Source: Endotrypanum monterogeii
Taxonomy: Eukaryota; Euglenozoa; Kinetoplastea; Trypanosomatida; Trypanosomatidae
Assembly (NCBI GenBank): GCA_000333855.2
Contig: CM007315.1
Coordinates: 1,141,249-1,205,248, forward strand
Reading direction: 5' to 3'
DNA: 64,000 nucleotides
Positions 43,158 to 53,803 of this stretch are shown here, one piece after another. The first letter of the stretch is position 1. Every line of letters begins with the position of its first letter. The position numbers were made by a program, and so were the translations under genes. The notes beneath the pieces were generated by a model, which did no database searches, was not told where the DNA came from, and saw only the letters and a program-made list of their open reading frames with translations.

Positions 43158-44282
43158 TCATATCAACCGTTTCTCGCCTCCAAACGAGACGAAGGATCCT
43201 CGACGTGTGCGCATTAAATCCGACGGCTTCGTTTTCTTCGATTTTGATAATGGACAGAGGAGGTTTTTTCTTTCTGACTTAGAGCAATAAGTCGCTCGAC
43301 TCAGTCCTGCCTGCGGCGCGGTGACCCCTTCCGTCAATATGTCCATTAAGCATTCTGATTTTTTTTCGTCGATTGTGAAGGCTCTGTAGTCCCAGTCCTT
43401 TGTGAAGCTCAGGGAGTCCTCCAGTAACGTAGCGGACGCGGCACCGTTGTTACACAAAATGGGCAAACGAAAATCAAAAAAATCCACAGTGCTTACAGGC
43501 GAAGAAGTGTTTCTCAGTCGATGCCCCGTAGAGCTTTCAGGTGGCTCCAGCACCGCCTGCAAGCTCGAAAGAGATTGTGCTAGGCCTTGCAAGTCTACCG
43601 CCGGTGGGGATAATATCCGCTTCAGCTCTCGAGAAAACATATCATTCTTTTCATTACGAAACACCCGTTCCCCCTCCTCGCACAGCGTTAGGCCAAGGGT
43701 TGCAGTCCCGTTCGATGACTGCTGCAAGGCGATCGGTGGCGTCCTCTTCGTAAGTGTTTCCACCGCGTCGAGAATTGAGCTTGTGAGCCGGCAGTCATCA
43801 GCGAGCCTCATCTGTGCGCAGTTCCGAGTATACCGTGTGTCATCATTCCAGAAAAAATCTGGTATCACTGCACACGATAGATCCACTGATGACTGGTACG
43901 ACCTCCTCCTCTCTGACTGCACCCCCTCGACCTGCCCGAGCGCCTCTGGCCCCTTTCCCGGGGATGATGTCCTGGATGCTCCCCGACCCTCCACAGACGC
44001 GACAAACGCCTCATCGATAAATGAAACCGGAGACTCTGTCGAAGGGCCCCCTTCTTCCCGAGCCTGGCTGTGGGTGCGGCAACAGGTGGCCCTCCCCAGG
44101 GAAACCGCTTCCACACAACCCACCCCCGTGGGAAGCCCGCTTGCTTTTGAGTTTGACGACCGCTTCCTCAGTAGAGAATGCAATCGAGGAGAAAAGACGG
44201 AGCGCGTGTCAGACAACTCAGAGACTTTGCCGCTGCAAGAGCGGTGGTGCCGATGCACCTCGGCGCTAGGCCTGGCACCCAT
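43158..44282 (-). CDS. Hypothetical protein with a myristoylation-type start
   Basis: I do not recognise this 374-residue protein. Starting at the ATG at 44282 it begins MGARPSAEV, which fits the N-myristoylation consensus (Gly2, Ser6). The 15 codons above that ATG form a hydrophobic, non-conserved lead-in. The protein is Ser/Arg-rich in the N-terminal half with basic SxxS patches, has a somewhat more ordered stretch from about residue 145 to 330 (containing DFFWNDDTRYTRNCAQMRLADD and SFTKDWDYRAFTIDEKK), and ends in basic KSKKTKPSDLMRTRRGSFVSFG. It has no signal peptide or membrane helix. Upstream lies a 16-bp tandem repeat. As with the 31642 gene, the acylation motif is the most telling feature; no function can be named. 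Confidence 0.7.
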   Translation of the reverse strand: MGARPSAEVHRHHRSCSGKVSELSDTRSVFSPRLHSLLRKRSSNSKASGLPTGVGCVEAVSLGRATCCRTHSQAREEGGPSTESPVSFIDEAFVASVEGRGASRTSSPGKGPEALGQVEGVQSERRRSYQSSVDLSCAVIPDFFWNDDTRYTRNCAQMRLADDCRLTSSILDAVETLTKRTPPIALQQSSNGTATLGLTLCEEGERVFRNEKNDMFSRELKRILSPPAVDLQGLAQSLSSLQAVLEPPESSTGHRLRNTSSPVSTVDFFDFRLPILCNNGAASATLLEDSLSFTKDWDYRAFTIDEKKSECLMDILTEGVTAPQAGLSRATYCSKSERKNLLCPLSKSKKTKPSDLMRTRRGSFVSFGGEKRLI

Positions 44283-44395
44283 TGCACACTCGCTCTGGGC
44301 ACGGAGAGCAATGAAGCAAAAGAACAAAACAACTGAGGAGTATTATGAAAAGAGATATTTATCCAGGGTCTATGCCCTCGCGCACCTCTTCGTTG

Positions 44396-44459
44396 TATGT
44401 GTGTGTGTGTGTGTGTATGCGGATGTGTGTGTATGCGGATGTGTGTGTATGCGGATGTG
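44396..44459. repeat. (GT)n and 16-bp tandem repeat
   Basis: A (GT)n run leads into about 2.6 copies of a 16-bp unit, TATGCGGATGTGTGTG. It lies just upstream of the 43158-44282 gene in transcription order. Confidence 0.9.
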
Positions 44460-45698
44460 AAAACCTGCGTGCGGTCAAAACCTGGCTCGCTGTGGCACAT
44501 CCCTGGCACTCTACCTGCGTACACAAGAAAGCAGCTAGAAAGGGGGAAAGTAACCCACCAGCTGAATTTTTTTTCGTGTGTTTTTTTTCTCTTCGAAAAA
44601 GGAAGCGAGGTTAGGAAGACAGGGAGCGAGAAGAAGCTTAGCAAACGTTGCACATTATGTTGAACGGATGGGAATAGCTATACGCTCGTGATGGGACGAA
44701 GGTGACGCAATGATATTTGTTTATACATTTCTTTGTTTTTAGCCCACCCACCTACACACCCATCCCTCCTCCTCCACTCACGCATGTGAAATAATTCATG
44801 TGCGTTGAGTGCGTCCTCAGCCGTCATCGCCTGAAGCCACACGCACCCTACAACAAATAATTCTCCACCAGAGGGAAGAGAAACCAAACACAACGGCGTA
44901 AAAACAAGCTTACAGCATCAAGGTATATGGATACTCATAATCTCCCCCCGGATGTGCAATGAAAAAAGAAAACGGGAACACCTCCGCACCTGAGACATGA
45001 AGGTGCACACACAAACTCCACCCCCGGCACCATCCCTATGGCGAACGATTAGTAGAACACTTGACAAGTTACCCCAGCAAAACCTATAAACATATATAAC
45101 ACAAAAAAAAAATCTGTACCTCAAACTCCCCCTCCAAAGAAAAAAAAAGGTAATCAACAAAAGTCTGCAAGAGAAAACGAATTGCCAATCGCTGTGCCAC
45201 ACCCACACTAGTTGCACACGAGCCCCAAAAGGTGAAAACCGTATCCGGCTGACTCGACCTGTGAGACCGGTGCACTGCAGACATCCTCCGCGGATCTCTT
45301 CTTCGACCAGGTGCAGCGTGGCGCACGACAGGGAAAAACCACATGCGTGTTGTGTGTCTGTGTGTAGGGGAGGGTACACGGGTACTGACTCGCCCGCGCA
45401 CGCGTTCACACGTCGCATCTTTAGCACTGTCCTACGAGAACGCCGCTTGTGGTGAGCGCGCTGCCTGCATCTCCCATTGTATCGATTGCGACGCAGTCGT
45501 GTCAGGATGACCTGCCCTCTCAGCGCCGCAGTGGGGTGTCACGGCGATGTGGGCGGCGCCAGCAGAACAGTGCTGCCCTCTCTTGATCTCGCACGACCTC
45601 GGCCGGAGCTGTGGGTTTGTCGGGCGGAAGAGCCCCCTGGTCAAATACCCCCACCCGAAGACGAAATTCGTTGCACGTTGTAGGTGTCTGGGAAAAAG

Positions 45699-45770
45699 TG
45701 AGGACTGCAGGGATTGAACCTGCGACCCTTGGATTTGGAATCCAATGCTCTACCACTGAGCTAAGCCCCC
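45699..45770 (-). tRNA. tRNA-Trp (anticodon CCA)
   Basis: A complete 72-nt cloverleaf can be folded on the minus strand. The acceptor stem is GGGGGCT with AGTCCTC, the D-arm is GCTC..GAGC, and the anticodon stem TTGGA/TCCAA carries loop TTCCAAA, giving anticodon CCA. The T-arm GCAGG TTCAATC CCTGC is followed by discriminator A. A T-run follows the 3' end (poly-A on the plus strand, 45693-45697), matching a Pol III terminator. The A and B boxes are the internal promoters. In trypanosomatids this single tRNA-Trp is imported into the mitochondrion, where its anticodon is edited to read UGA as Trp (established knowledge, not seen here). It is isolated in a 5-kb gene-free interval. Confidence 0.95.
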
Positions 45771-48700
45771 TTTGAAAACATATCGGGTTTTTGTGTTAGT
45801 GCCATAATAAGTGGATACATTGCACACATCATAACACAACACAACACAACACCTGCTCCTGATCGCCCGCACTTGCTCTCCTCTCCGACCAGCACGCACG
45901 CGCACACACGCGATGAGTTCGACTGGCGGGCAAAACAGCGGTGTTAAACGTGATAATAATATAAAGATTCACTATTTCAGAACATAATGTATGAGATTAT
46001 TCTCCGCGATGGGTGCAGAGCCGCAAGCAAAACGAGGCAAAAATAAATAAATAAATAAATGATGGAAAGCACGAAGAACGTGCTGAGTCGCAAAGACGAC
46101 AGAAGGAATGTGTCGGAGGAAAGGAACGAGCGGAGCGCCGACCGACTCAAGCCCCTTTGGATATACAAAACGAATGGAAGCAACAGATGCATGTGTGATA
46201 CGAGACACTGAAGTTGTTAAGAAATTAAAGGGCTTTGGAAAAAAAAGAAACGGGTAAAAGAAGGTATGTCATCTTCGATTAGCTCTGCAGACAGACATAT
46301 ATGAAAGTATTTAAAAAAAAAAACGAGTTGAGCCGTCGGCATACAGCTGGCATACAAAAACGCGCGGACTTCCATGAAATCAACATCACTCACCGGCACA
46401 CAACGAGGGAAGTTGTCCCTTGAAGAAAAAAAAAAGAATTAGATCACAAAAAGAAACCATAAATGCGCAAACAAACGAAAAAAGTGGACCTCTAATAACA
46501 GCATCGATGAGTAGGACCCCGCTTCCCTCGCTGGAATCGAACAAAAAAAGGGGGGAGACATAACACGAAGCAATCCGAGAATCTGATAAAAGAAAACGAG
46601 TAAAAACAAAAGGCAACTCAATGATTTGAAAAAATATAGGGAAGGCGAGCACACAAAACAGATAGGGGTGCATTGAAAGCTGGCGGCGCGGCGACGTGTT
46701 GCTTAATCTGTGAATACTGCGCCTGTTCAGGAAGTCAGAAACTCTGCCTCGATTGACCCCCTTCGCTTACACCAAGAGACTCTAACGGGAAAAGACAGGG
46801 GCAGCTGAGACCCTTCATCAAGAAAAATGATGTGGCTGTCGGATTGATCGCGAGATCAAGTACACCCGGAAACAAAGAACCTCAGTGAAAGGAAGCACAC
46901 GCACTTACCACACCGCGCGCCCCTCGACTGAGACTTAGCGCCGCCTCTGTGGAAGGCAAAGAAAAATCGAAACGTTAATGGATAATGAAAGACATAGCTG
47001 CGCACACAACACAAAGAATCCATCAAAGAAACACACACACAGGACAATGATGATAAGACACCTGAAGCCAAGGGAAGTCTCCACGATAGCGAACGAAGAT
47101 CGCATAAACAGAGGGGATAGAAAAAAAGGGAGCCATCAGGAGGACAGGGGCGCTAATGAGGATACAACGTACGACCGAGCCACGTCTACTACAGCTCATC
47201 AGCCCGCCCCCCCCCCCTATCCCCCACGTGTGTATAGCCCCCACACACTGCTCACTCTGTCCTATCCTGCGTCACGGGGATAGCAGAAGAAACACAAGCA
47301 CCAGCTGGGTACATATATGTATGTATACATACATACTAGGAGTGGGCACCAGTCGGCCGAGGAGCTGATGGATGTACAAGAAAGCACACACGAATTTTAC
47401 TTCACTTTGACCCGCTGATGCTTTCCAGCGCGAACCTATAGATTGTAACTAGAAACAAGGCGTGCATTCCGTCATTGCCGCACATGGTCTAGCTACTCGC
47501 TCTCCGACGTGCTTGCACAGCTCCCCTTACCCACATCTCGTGCGAACAACCTCTTTCGTCGACAACAACAGCTGCACCGCCCTCCCCCTCCCACTCAGAT
47601 GCAGCTATGAGTCCCGGCCTCCATGCAGCCGCCAGACCCTCCGCCTCATCATGCCCTATCTATTTTGTTGTGAATTTCACACACGCGCACACCCCTGACC
47701 GCACACTCCTCACGGTTGGGGAATATGTAGAGAGAACGTCTGTTTCTTTCAATACACACACTCTTCGTGACTGACTACATCACCTGTGTTGTCGACACCG
47801 CCTCCCCTTCGCGACTACGACATGTCGCTGCGGTGACGCTGCAGCATCAGGCAAATGGACTCCATGCAACCTTGAAGAGATCGCACATTGCCCCCATCTG
47901 CTGCATGTGCACGCACGCCAAGATATGTCCCCATGTCGCTGCCCCCTTCCCCCTCCACCTCCGTTCTCAACCCGGAAGAGGTACGTGCTACAAACGAGGG
48001 ATCAAGCCGATATTGAAAAAAAAAAGGATATAAGTGCAGCAGACAGCTTTGCTCACCAAAGCAAAGGTCTCACTTGTTTGCCGTTGTATTCATCTTTGTT
48101 CCTATCCACCTTCCAATCCGGAGATACAAAGCCAGTCGTGATTCTCTGATGACCTCCTTGATGACGAGATGCAATATCATTATGTCGAAGACCTCGTGGC
48201 CTCGATCCCTATCAGAATGTTTGAGGAGGAGGAAGAGGAAGAAACGCCCCGGTACCACTGCCATCCAGTCGAATCAATCTTTCAGTGAAGCCACAATTTT
48301 TTTTCAGCCATTATCCCCTTCGCCAGCGGCAAGCCTCAGTGTTTCTTTTTCCCCCATTCATCCACAAGTAGAGCTAGTCATCGATTCGGGAGCAGGAGTA
48401 GCCCCTCCATGAGTTGCGCACCCCCACCCTTCCCTCAGCTTCTTGTTTCGGAATGCCCGCTCAGCACTTCGAGTGCTCAGTATATATATATACATGAAAC
48501 TCTCTCTGCCGCCGGAAAACCGCTGCCATGTGATCACGACATTCAATGCGCTAAGAATGTTTGACCACACTTACATTCATACGAGAAACGCACCGCCACC
48601 CAAAATATCTGACCATGCTGAGTGTTGTCAGGAAGATGCCGGCTAGAGAAATGAGCCCGAAGCTCTGGCTTCGCTGGTGCAGTATGTGCAAAAAACAATC

Positions 48701-49270
48701 TTGGGAAAAAGGGGGAAGGGGGGAGGGAGGGAGGGAGAGAGATAAGGGGGGGGAGGCCGTGGAGACTTTAAAGTAGATGTATTCCCTGGCTCCTGAGACT
48801 GCATCTCGAGACACTATTCTGAGCCTCAGAAACGATGACTCTTTCATTGGGAAATGCAGTTGGCCCGTTGGCACGACCGACAAAGCGACATGCATCCCTG
48901 ACCTCTCTTCCCGACACGATGAGATTTGCAAATCCATGACAACAAAAAAGGGGAGAAGAATACTGGCAGTCCCTCCGCAGCCGGGCTCTCTCACCACGGA
49001 ATAGAGCATCCATTTCTTTGTAGTGCGGAGTCATGCGCCTTCACCCCACAAGGGTATGTCTACTGTGATTGACGTTGACGTACAAGTGAACAAGAAGCGA
49101 ACGTCATGAAAGCGCCGTCTGACGGATAAGCAGTGCGCGCAAAGCCAAGAGCACAACAACAAAAACGGTGTCGCGCGCTGATACAAAAAAAAAAAAAACT
49201 GTAGGGGCACAGATATACGCGTACATCCGAGTTCGGCGCCCCTTCAGACGTTTTTTTTCTAGTGCCCTGC

Positions 49271-52200
49271 TCAGCTGTGTCGCCGCGGTGAGAGTGTACG
49301 GCCCTCACCCAGGCTGAGGCACGCCTCCACCGCCTGCGGGTTGTCGGAGAGCTGAGTGAGGACTGCGTGCGGAAATGCACGATACCACACCTCCAGTGCA
49401 TCCTCCCAGCCTAGAAGAGAAAAAAAAAGCTTGCAGTGGCGCGGCTGGACTGCAGAAAAGGTGTTGGGTGAATCAAACTGTGGCTTCTCCGGTCGGGGGC
49501 GAGACGGTGCAGAAAGGGACACTGGCATGGCGATCGGAAGTGGGCCCCCTCGCGCCCGATGTCGATAATCCCCGCGAGGAGGAGAAGAGGGAAAAGCTGC
49601 AGCTACCTGCCTCTCAAGCAAGTAAGAAGTGGTCTCGAGGGCAACCTGCCGTGGGACAGTGTGCCCATGGGAACTGGCGCGCGACTGCGCAGCGGCGCAC
49701 AGGTGGTAAAGGAGCGGAAGGGTTCCAGCACGCACTGTCCCTACACCGCAGAGCTCACATTGAAGCCGAACCAGCGTCGCACCTATTCGGCTGACCTCAG
49801 CACTGTTGTCAACGCCGGTGTCCTTTTCTCTTCCAGCATCTGCCAAGAACGCCTTGGTGTACTCCGCAATGCGGCAGCATAGTTTGAGGAGGTTGTGCAG
49901 CAGTGCCGGTTCCACGGAATGCGTTTCCCTCGCTTCTTGGAGAGCACGAAGAATGAGCCGAACCAGGAAAAGCGCCACCTCACATCGCTCCGCACTGACC
50001 GCATCGCCGTCGACAAAGCCACGCCGTCCCTCCCCCTCGCTTGGGTGTACGGCAGTCGAATGGCATCTCGACAGTGACAGTGGCGGCAGAAGACGATTAA
50101 GCTGATTTGGCAGAAGCATATGCGTTGGTGGAAAACACCCGTAGCGCACAATGGCGCGTTCCAGCAACTGCTGGAGATGCTGCACTCGCCTCGCAGAGGT
50201 GTGCGGTGGACCGCCGTCCTCTTCAGAGATCGTTAGCGCACCGATCGCATCCATTTGCACCCCTTCCCTTAGCCCATTCTGTAAAGCGCAAGTACGCGGT
50301 ACAGGGGCATCCAAAAGAGAAATGACTGCCTCAAAGGTGGCGCCATAGTAAGCCTCCCTCGCCGTGGCATCAGTCGTTGCAGCACAAGACCCCTTCTCGA
50401 CAGGGGACACATACTCCTCACGCACGCCGCTCCCATTGCACGCAGCAGAGAAATGTGCTGCAAGAGATGCCAAATAGCGCCGTGTCAATATCCACCGCCC
50501 TGCGTAGCACCAACCTGCCTCCTCCACCGAAGAAGAACACAACACCGACGACGCTGACGGGGAGGTCAAACACTTGATAACGCGCAATACTTCGCAGTGC
50601 ACAGCAGCAGGGTACACGACGAGCCACGAACGCAACGGAGATACTGAACCGGCAGCGGCGTCAAAAACTTTGACTGGTGGGCATGCCCTCAGAAACAGCG
50701 AACCCAGAAAATGGGACGTGCCCTCTTGCCTGAACGTATCAACGACCATCATCTCAGAGTATAGGTGTCGCTGCATCAACAGCCACACCACTGAGAGAGC
50801 TCGTCCCCCCGGGTGGTTTAAAAAAGCAGCGCTGCTAGTCCACCACGGAGGCGAAGGAGGGCCGCCGGCTTCACAGGTCGTCCTGTGAACACCACCACCA
50901 CTGCAACCCTCTGTAGGCCTCTTTTCCACACGCGTGCTCTCTCTCAGCACGTGGAAGAGTGTAGTCGCCTCGACCCTCAGCCTCTTCTCTCCCCTCTCGA
51001 GCAGCAAGCTGCGCAACCTTGGGTATTGAGTCACCTCCAGCAGCGCCGCAGAGAGGGAAACAACCGTACCCGGGCCGAGAATCCTCTCCCCCAACTCCAA
51101 CTCGAGCGCCTCCAGAGCCAGTTTCTCCGCTAGTTCGAGTTGCCCCTGTGTGCGGAGAAGCTCGACAGTGGCAGCCAAGGCGAGGGAGCGTGGTGTCGGC
51201 GAGGAGGATGTCCTAGCCCGGTGACTCCCTACAGAAGTTGATGCAGTGTGGCGGCCTACGGCACCAGTATCCGCTGCAGCTCTCCCACCCTTGCACGTCT
51301 CCAAAACACCGTACTGCTGAAGAAGCTCGAGGGCGACTTTCCAGGGAAGTTGGGGGTGTCGTAGCAAAAACGACAGCGCGGCGAGCGTCGGTGTACGCCG
51401 TGATGAAGGAGAAGCGGAGCCTTTGCTTCTTCCTGGGTCCTCAGCCGACTGATAAGCCGATGAACAGAAGTCGTCACAGGGAAGCCTGCCGTAGTTGAAC
51501 GCAAGAAGTTCGAGGCAGTATCGCCAGAAGTCCCTGCGCGTCGCCAGGACTGCAGGAGAGGGAACGTTGTGTTCTTGTTCACTCAGCGTCAACGTCTTCG
51601 AGAAAACACATTCCACTTCCCGATCATTCAGCACCAGACGCGTCGTGTGCATCGTCGCCTCAGCGGTGGAGGGAGAAAACGTGCTCCCACCATTGTGCGT
51701 GGACCCGTCCCCACGCCTTCCAGTGGTACTGCGATACCGATTTAGCGCATCCACGACTGCAGCCACAGAGTCGATGGTAGCCTCGTGAAGAAAGCTCATC
51801 CGTGACTCACCGATCTCCTTCCGAGAAAGCCCAACGGGTTGTCTAGAAGTGACTTCTGGTGTCGACAGCTGAGTTGAGGGGCTCTGCTTGGGGGCAGCGA
51901 TCGTTGACGAGCGGGCGGGTGTGAAACGCATGGCTTCCTCGAACAGCAGCATTGCCTCCTCCCACTTATGTTTTGAGAGAAGACCCCGAATGAGTTTGAA
52001 GGTGTCCAGCAGAGATCCACCCCGGGCGAGGCTGAGCACCGTCAAGCGATCTTCTTCAGACGGAAGCGCCTGCACAGCGGAGAGGAAGTGGCCGTTCAGT
52101 CGAACCAGTGGAAAAGAGGGAGGAGGTGCGGCGCTGGCGACATCGGTGGGCATCGCGTCGGTGGCGCTAAGGCTCGATAGAAGTTGCCGCACCATTGCCG

Positions 52201-53248
52201 CAAGAGTGCCCGCTGGGGCGCCAGGAGACTTTTGTGCCGAGGCCATCGCAATAGAAAACGTGGTACCCCACATACGAGAGTCATATGCGTCCCTGTGAAA
52301 GGGACGCTGCTGCTGCGGTGTGCACTGGTCTCTGCGCGCGTGGAGCAGCTTTACGCAGAGCTCATACACCTGCAGAACTTCTGCCCACCTGCCAACGCGG
52401 CCCAACTGCTGCACCAAGAAAGATGTGGTGATGGGGCCTGGCAAGTCACGCTGGTACAGTGTATGATAGAAGAAGTGAAGACCTCTCTCCCACTCCTCGG
52501 CTTGTAAAAGAGTTGTGAGAGTCATGTGACGCAGCGCCTTCAGGAAGGCGGAGTGTGCCGCTAGATCTGACGTGGAGCGAGGCGGTGACGAGGTACGTGC
52601 AGTGCAGGGCAGCGGCCTACCCTGGACGGGTGAAACGTGAGCCGTTGTCACACAAAGGTGGTACAGGCACAACGCGTCCTGCCATGCCCCTTGGGAGGGG
52701 GGTGCGAGGCTGATGTGGTGCAGCAGCTGCGATGCCGCAGGAGGACTAAGGGAGCTTGGGAACATCTGCAACAACGCTGGAGGCTGTCTCGCCCGCCATC
52801 TGTGAAGAAGCTGAAGCGTCAACGCCCAGCCAGAGGGCGGAAAAACGCCGTATCGCAAAAGATACTCTGTCGTGTAGAGGACTAAATCCGGTTCGGGTGA
52901 AGAATAATGCCGTGTGACTCCTGCCTCATGGTGCGCCTTCGCGTGAGCAGCCCCTGACATCTTTTCGGCTAGGCAAGCGAGCTCCACCAGCTGCAGTGCA
53001 GCGGCCCATTCGTGTGACACACGAGGCGGGTTCCCTGAAAACCGTTGGTACGCACGTGTCTGGGCAGCTGTGCCTTGCGCCGCGCGTGACGGTATCCCGT
53101 AAATGAAGGACCAAAGGTCGCGCGGAAACCAGCCGATAAGATACTCCTGCAGCTGCGCTGAATAGACATGCTGCGGATGCCGCCCCAGACGCGCCTCTGT
53201 CAATGCACGCGCCAGTGACGCGGTGGACGGGCGGGCGGAGGACGACAT
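49271..53248 (-). CDS. Large PPR-like helical-repeat protein, probably mitochondrial
   Basis: This 1325-residue protein has recurring W-x-x-A-L/V helical hairpins, for example WQDALCLYHLC, WERGLHFFYH, WAEVLQVYELC, WEEAMLLFEEA, WKVALELLQQY and, near the C-terminus, WEDALEVWYRA. This is the degenerate repeat style of trypanosomatid pentatricopeptide-like proteins, many of which act in mitochondrial RNA processing or the mitoribosome. Between the repeats are long Ser/Thr/Pro-rich, low-complexity insertions. There is no clear cleavable presequence, although the N-terminus is basic and Ser/Ala-rich (MSSSARPSTASLARALTEARL) and could target mitochondria. The ATG start is plausible. Catalytic motifs are absent, so a role as an RNA-binding or scaffold protein is inferred, not shown. 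A TPR-type protein-binding scaffold is the main alternative. Confidence 0.7.
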   Translation of the reverse strand: MSSSARPSTASLARALTEARLGRHPQHVYSAQLQEYLIGWFPRDLWSFIYGIPSRAAQGTAAQTRAYQRFSGNPPRVSHEWAAALQLVELACLAEKMSGAAHAKAHHEAGVTRHYSSPEPDLVLYTTEYLLRYGVFPPSGWALTLQLLHRWRARQPPALLQMFPSSLSPPAASQLLHHISLAPPSQGAWQDALCLYHLCVTTAHVSPVQGRPLPCTARTSSPPRSTSDLAAHSAFLKALRHMTLTTLLQAEEWERGLHFFYHTLYQRDLPGPITTSFLVQQLGRVGRWAEVLQVYELCVKLLHARRDQCTPQQQRPFHRDAYDSRMWGTTFSIAMASAQKSPGAPAGTLAAMVRQLLSSLSATDAMPTDVASAAPPPSFPLVRLNGHFLSAVQALPSEEDRLTVLSLARGGSLLDTFKLIRGLLSKHKWEEAMLLFEEAMRFTPARSSTIAAPKQSPSTQLSTPEVTSRQPVGLSRKEIGESRMSFLHEATIDSVAAVVDALNRYRSTTGRRGDGSTHNGGSTFSPSTAEATMHTTRLVLNDREVECVFSKTLTLSEQEHNVPSPAVLATRRDFWRYCLELLAFNYGRLPCDDFCSSAYQSAEDPGRSKGSASPSSRRTPTLAALSFLLRHPQLPWKVALELLQQYGVLETCKGGRAAADTGAVGRHTASTSVGSHRARTSSSPTPRSLALAATVELLRTQGQLELAEKLALEALELELGERILGPGTVVSLSAALLEVTQYPRLRSLLLERGEKRLRVEATTLFHVLRESTRVEKRPTEGCSGGGVHRTTCEAGGPPSPPWWTSSAAFLNHPGGRALSVVWLLMQRHLYSEMMVVDTFRQEGTSHFLGSLFLRACPPVKVFDAAAGSVSPLRSWLVVYPAAVHCEVLRVIKCLTSPSASSVLCSSSVEEAGWCYAGRWILTRRYLASLAAHFSAACNGSGVREEYVSPVEKGSCAATTDATAREAYYGATFEAVISLLDAPVPRTCALQNGLREGVQMDAIGALTISEEDGGPPHTSARRVQHLQQLLERAIVRYGCFPPTHMLLPNQLNRLLPPLSLSRCHSTAVHPSEGEGRRGFVDGDAVSAERCEVALFLVRLILRALQEARETHSVEPALLHNLLKLCCRIAEYTKAFLADAGREKDTGVDNSAEVSRIGATLVRLQCELCGVGTVRAGTLPLLYHLCAAAQSRASSHGHTVPRQVALETTSYLLERQVAAAFPSSPPRGDYRHRARGGPLPIAMPVSLSAPSRPRPEKPQFDSPNTFSAVQPRHCKLFFSLLGWEDALEVWYRAFPHAVLTQLSDNPQAVEACLSLGEGRTLSPRRHS

Positions 53249-53803
53249 GCAGCCTGTAGAAGGTGCCGGAGATATAATGCACCCGGGAGAATTTTAAAAA
53301 AGAAGTGCACGTGACGGATCGTTACAAATGCAAAGCATGCAAAAACATCAAGAAAATAATGAGAGGAAAAGGGTGGTCGGGGTTTCGCCTAGGGACCGTA
53401 CCTCAAAGAGGAGAGAGAAGTGCTTCGGTGGTCGCAGATCACTGAACACATGCGCTGTGGCAATGGGAAACTGGCGAACACCCTCCAGCAGATGAGAGAG
53501 TGTTGGCATGGCATGAGACGTACAGCTGTAACAGGGCCTTGATTGCTCGATCGCCCCTACCTCCTCTTTCAGAGCGAAACGGGACGCACCGGGAAAAAAA
53601 AAATAAGGTGCACGTCAAGTCGACCCTGTCGACCCTCACCCACACCCCAATATATAAAAAAGCCCATTTTGAGTAGTGTTACACCTGCCACCTATACAGG
53701 AAAAGGATGATGCTCAGAAGCCTCTATTTTGAAACACCCCCATCATGCGTCTTTGTCAATTCTCCATGAGAGGGGGGGGGGGATAAACCCGGGGAAAGGG
53801 TGA
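53249..53803. other. Intergenic region between PPR-like and EXD2-like genes
   Basis: About 550 bp without a credible gene. It should hold the 3' UTR of the exonuclease and the 5' UTR of the PPR-like gene. Nothing further stands out apart from short poly-A and poly-G runs. Confidence 0.6.

Larger units (their letters stand above)
44283..49270. other. 5-kb region with only tRNA-Trp
   Basis: Apart from tRNA-Trp at 45699-45770 I see no gene I can support. The left end holds the 16-bp tandem repeat. Most of the rest is moderately A-rich without clear codon structure. The long frames on either strand near 48-49 kb have no recognisable features. It is one of the two longest gene-free intervals, and the tRNA makes it a plausible boundary between transcription units. 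Confidence 0.5.

Noticed and set aside
43402..44460. 352-codon plus-strand frame overlapping the 43158-44282 gene
   Set aside because: It is antisense, includes the (GT)n repeat translated as Val-Cys at its end, and every other gene in the region is on the minus strand.
45432..45756. Minus-strand frames over tRNA-Trp
   Set aside because: They are translations of the tRNA and its flank.
45771..46000. A small nuclear RNA or 7SL-type gene divergent from tRNA-Trp
   Set aside because: In trypanosomatids such RNAs use a neighbouring divergent tRNA as promoter, so I looked, but found no recognisable snRNA sequence on the plus strand here.
48551..49009. 152-codon minus-strand frame near 48.6-49.0 kb
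   Set aside because: It has no recognisable features, includes a Pro/Ser run from a poly-purine tract, and shows no codon structure; not supported as a gene.
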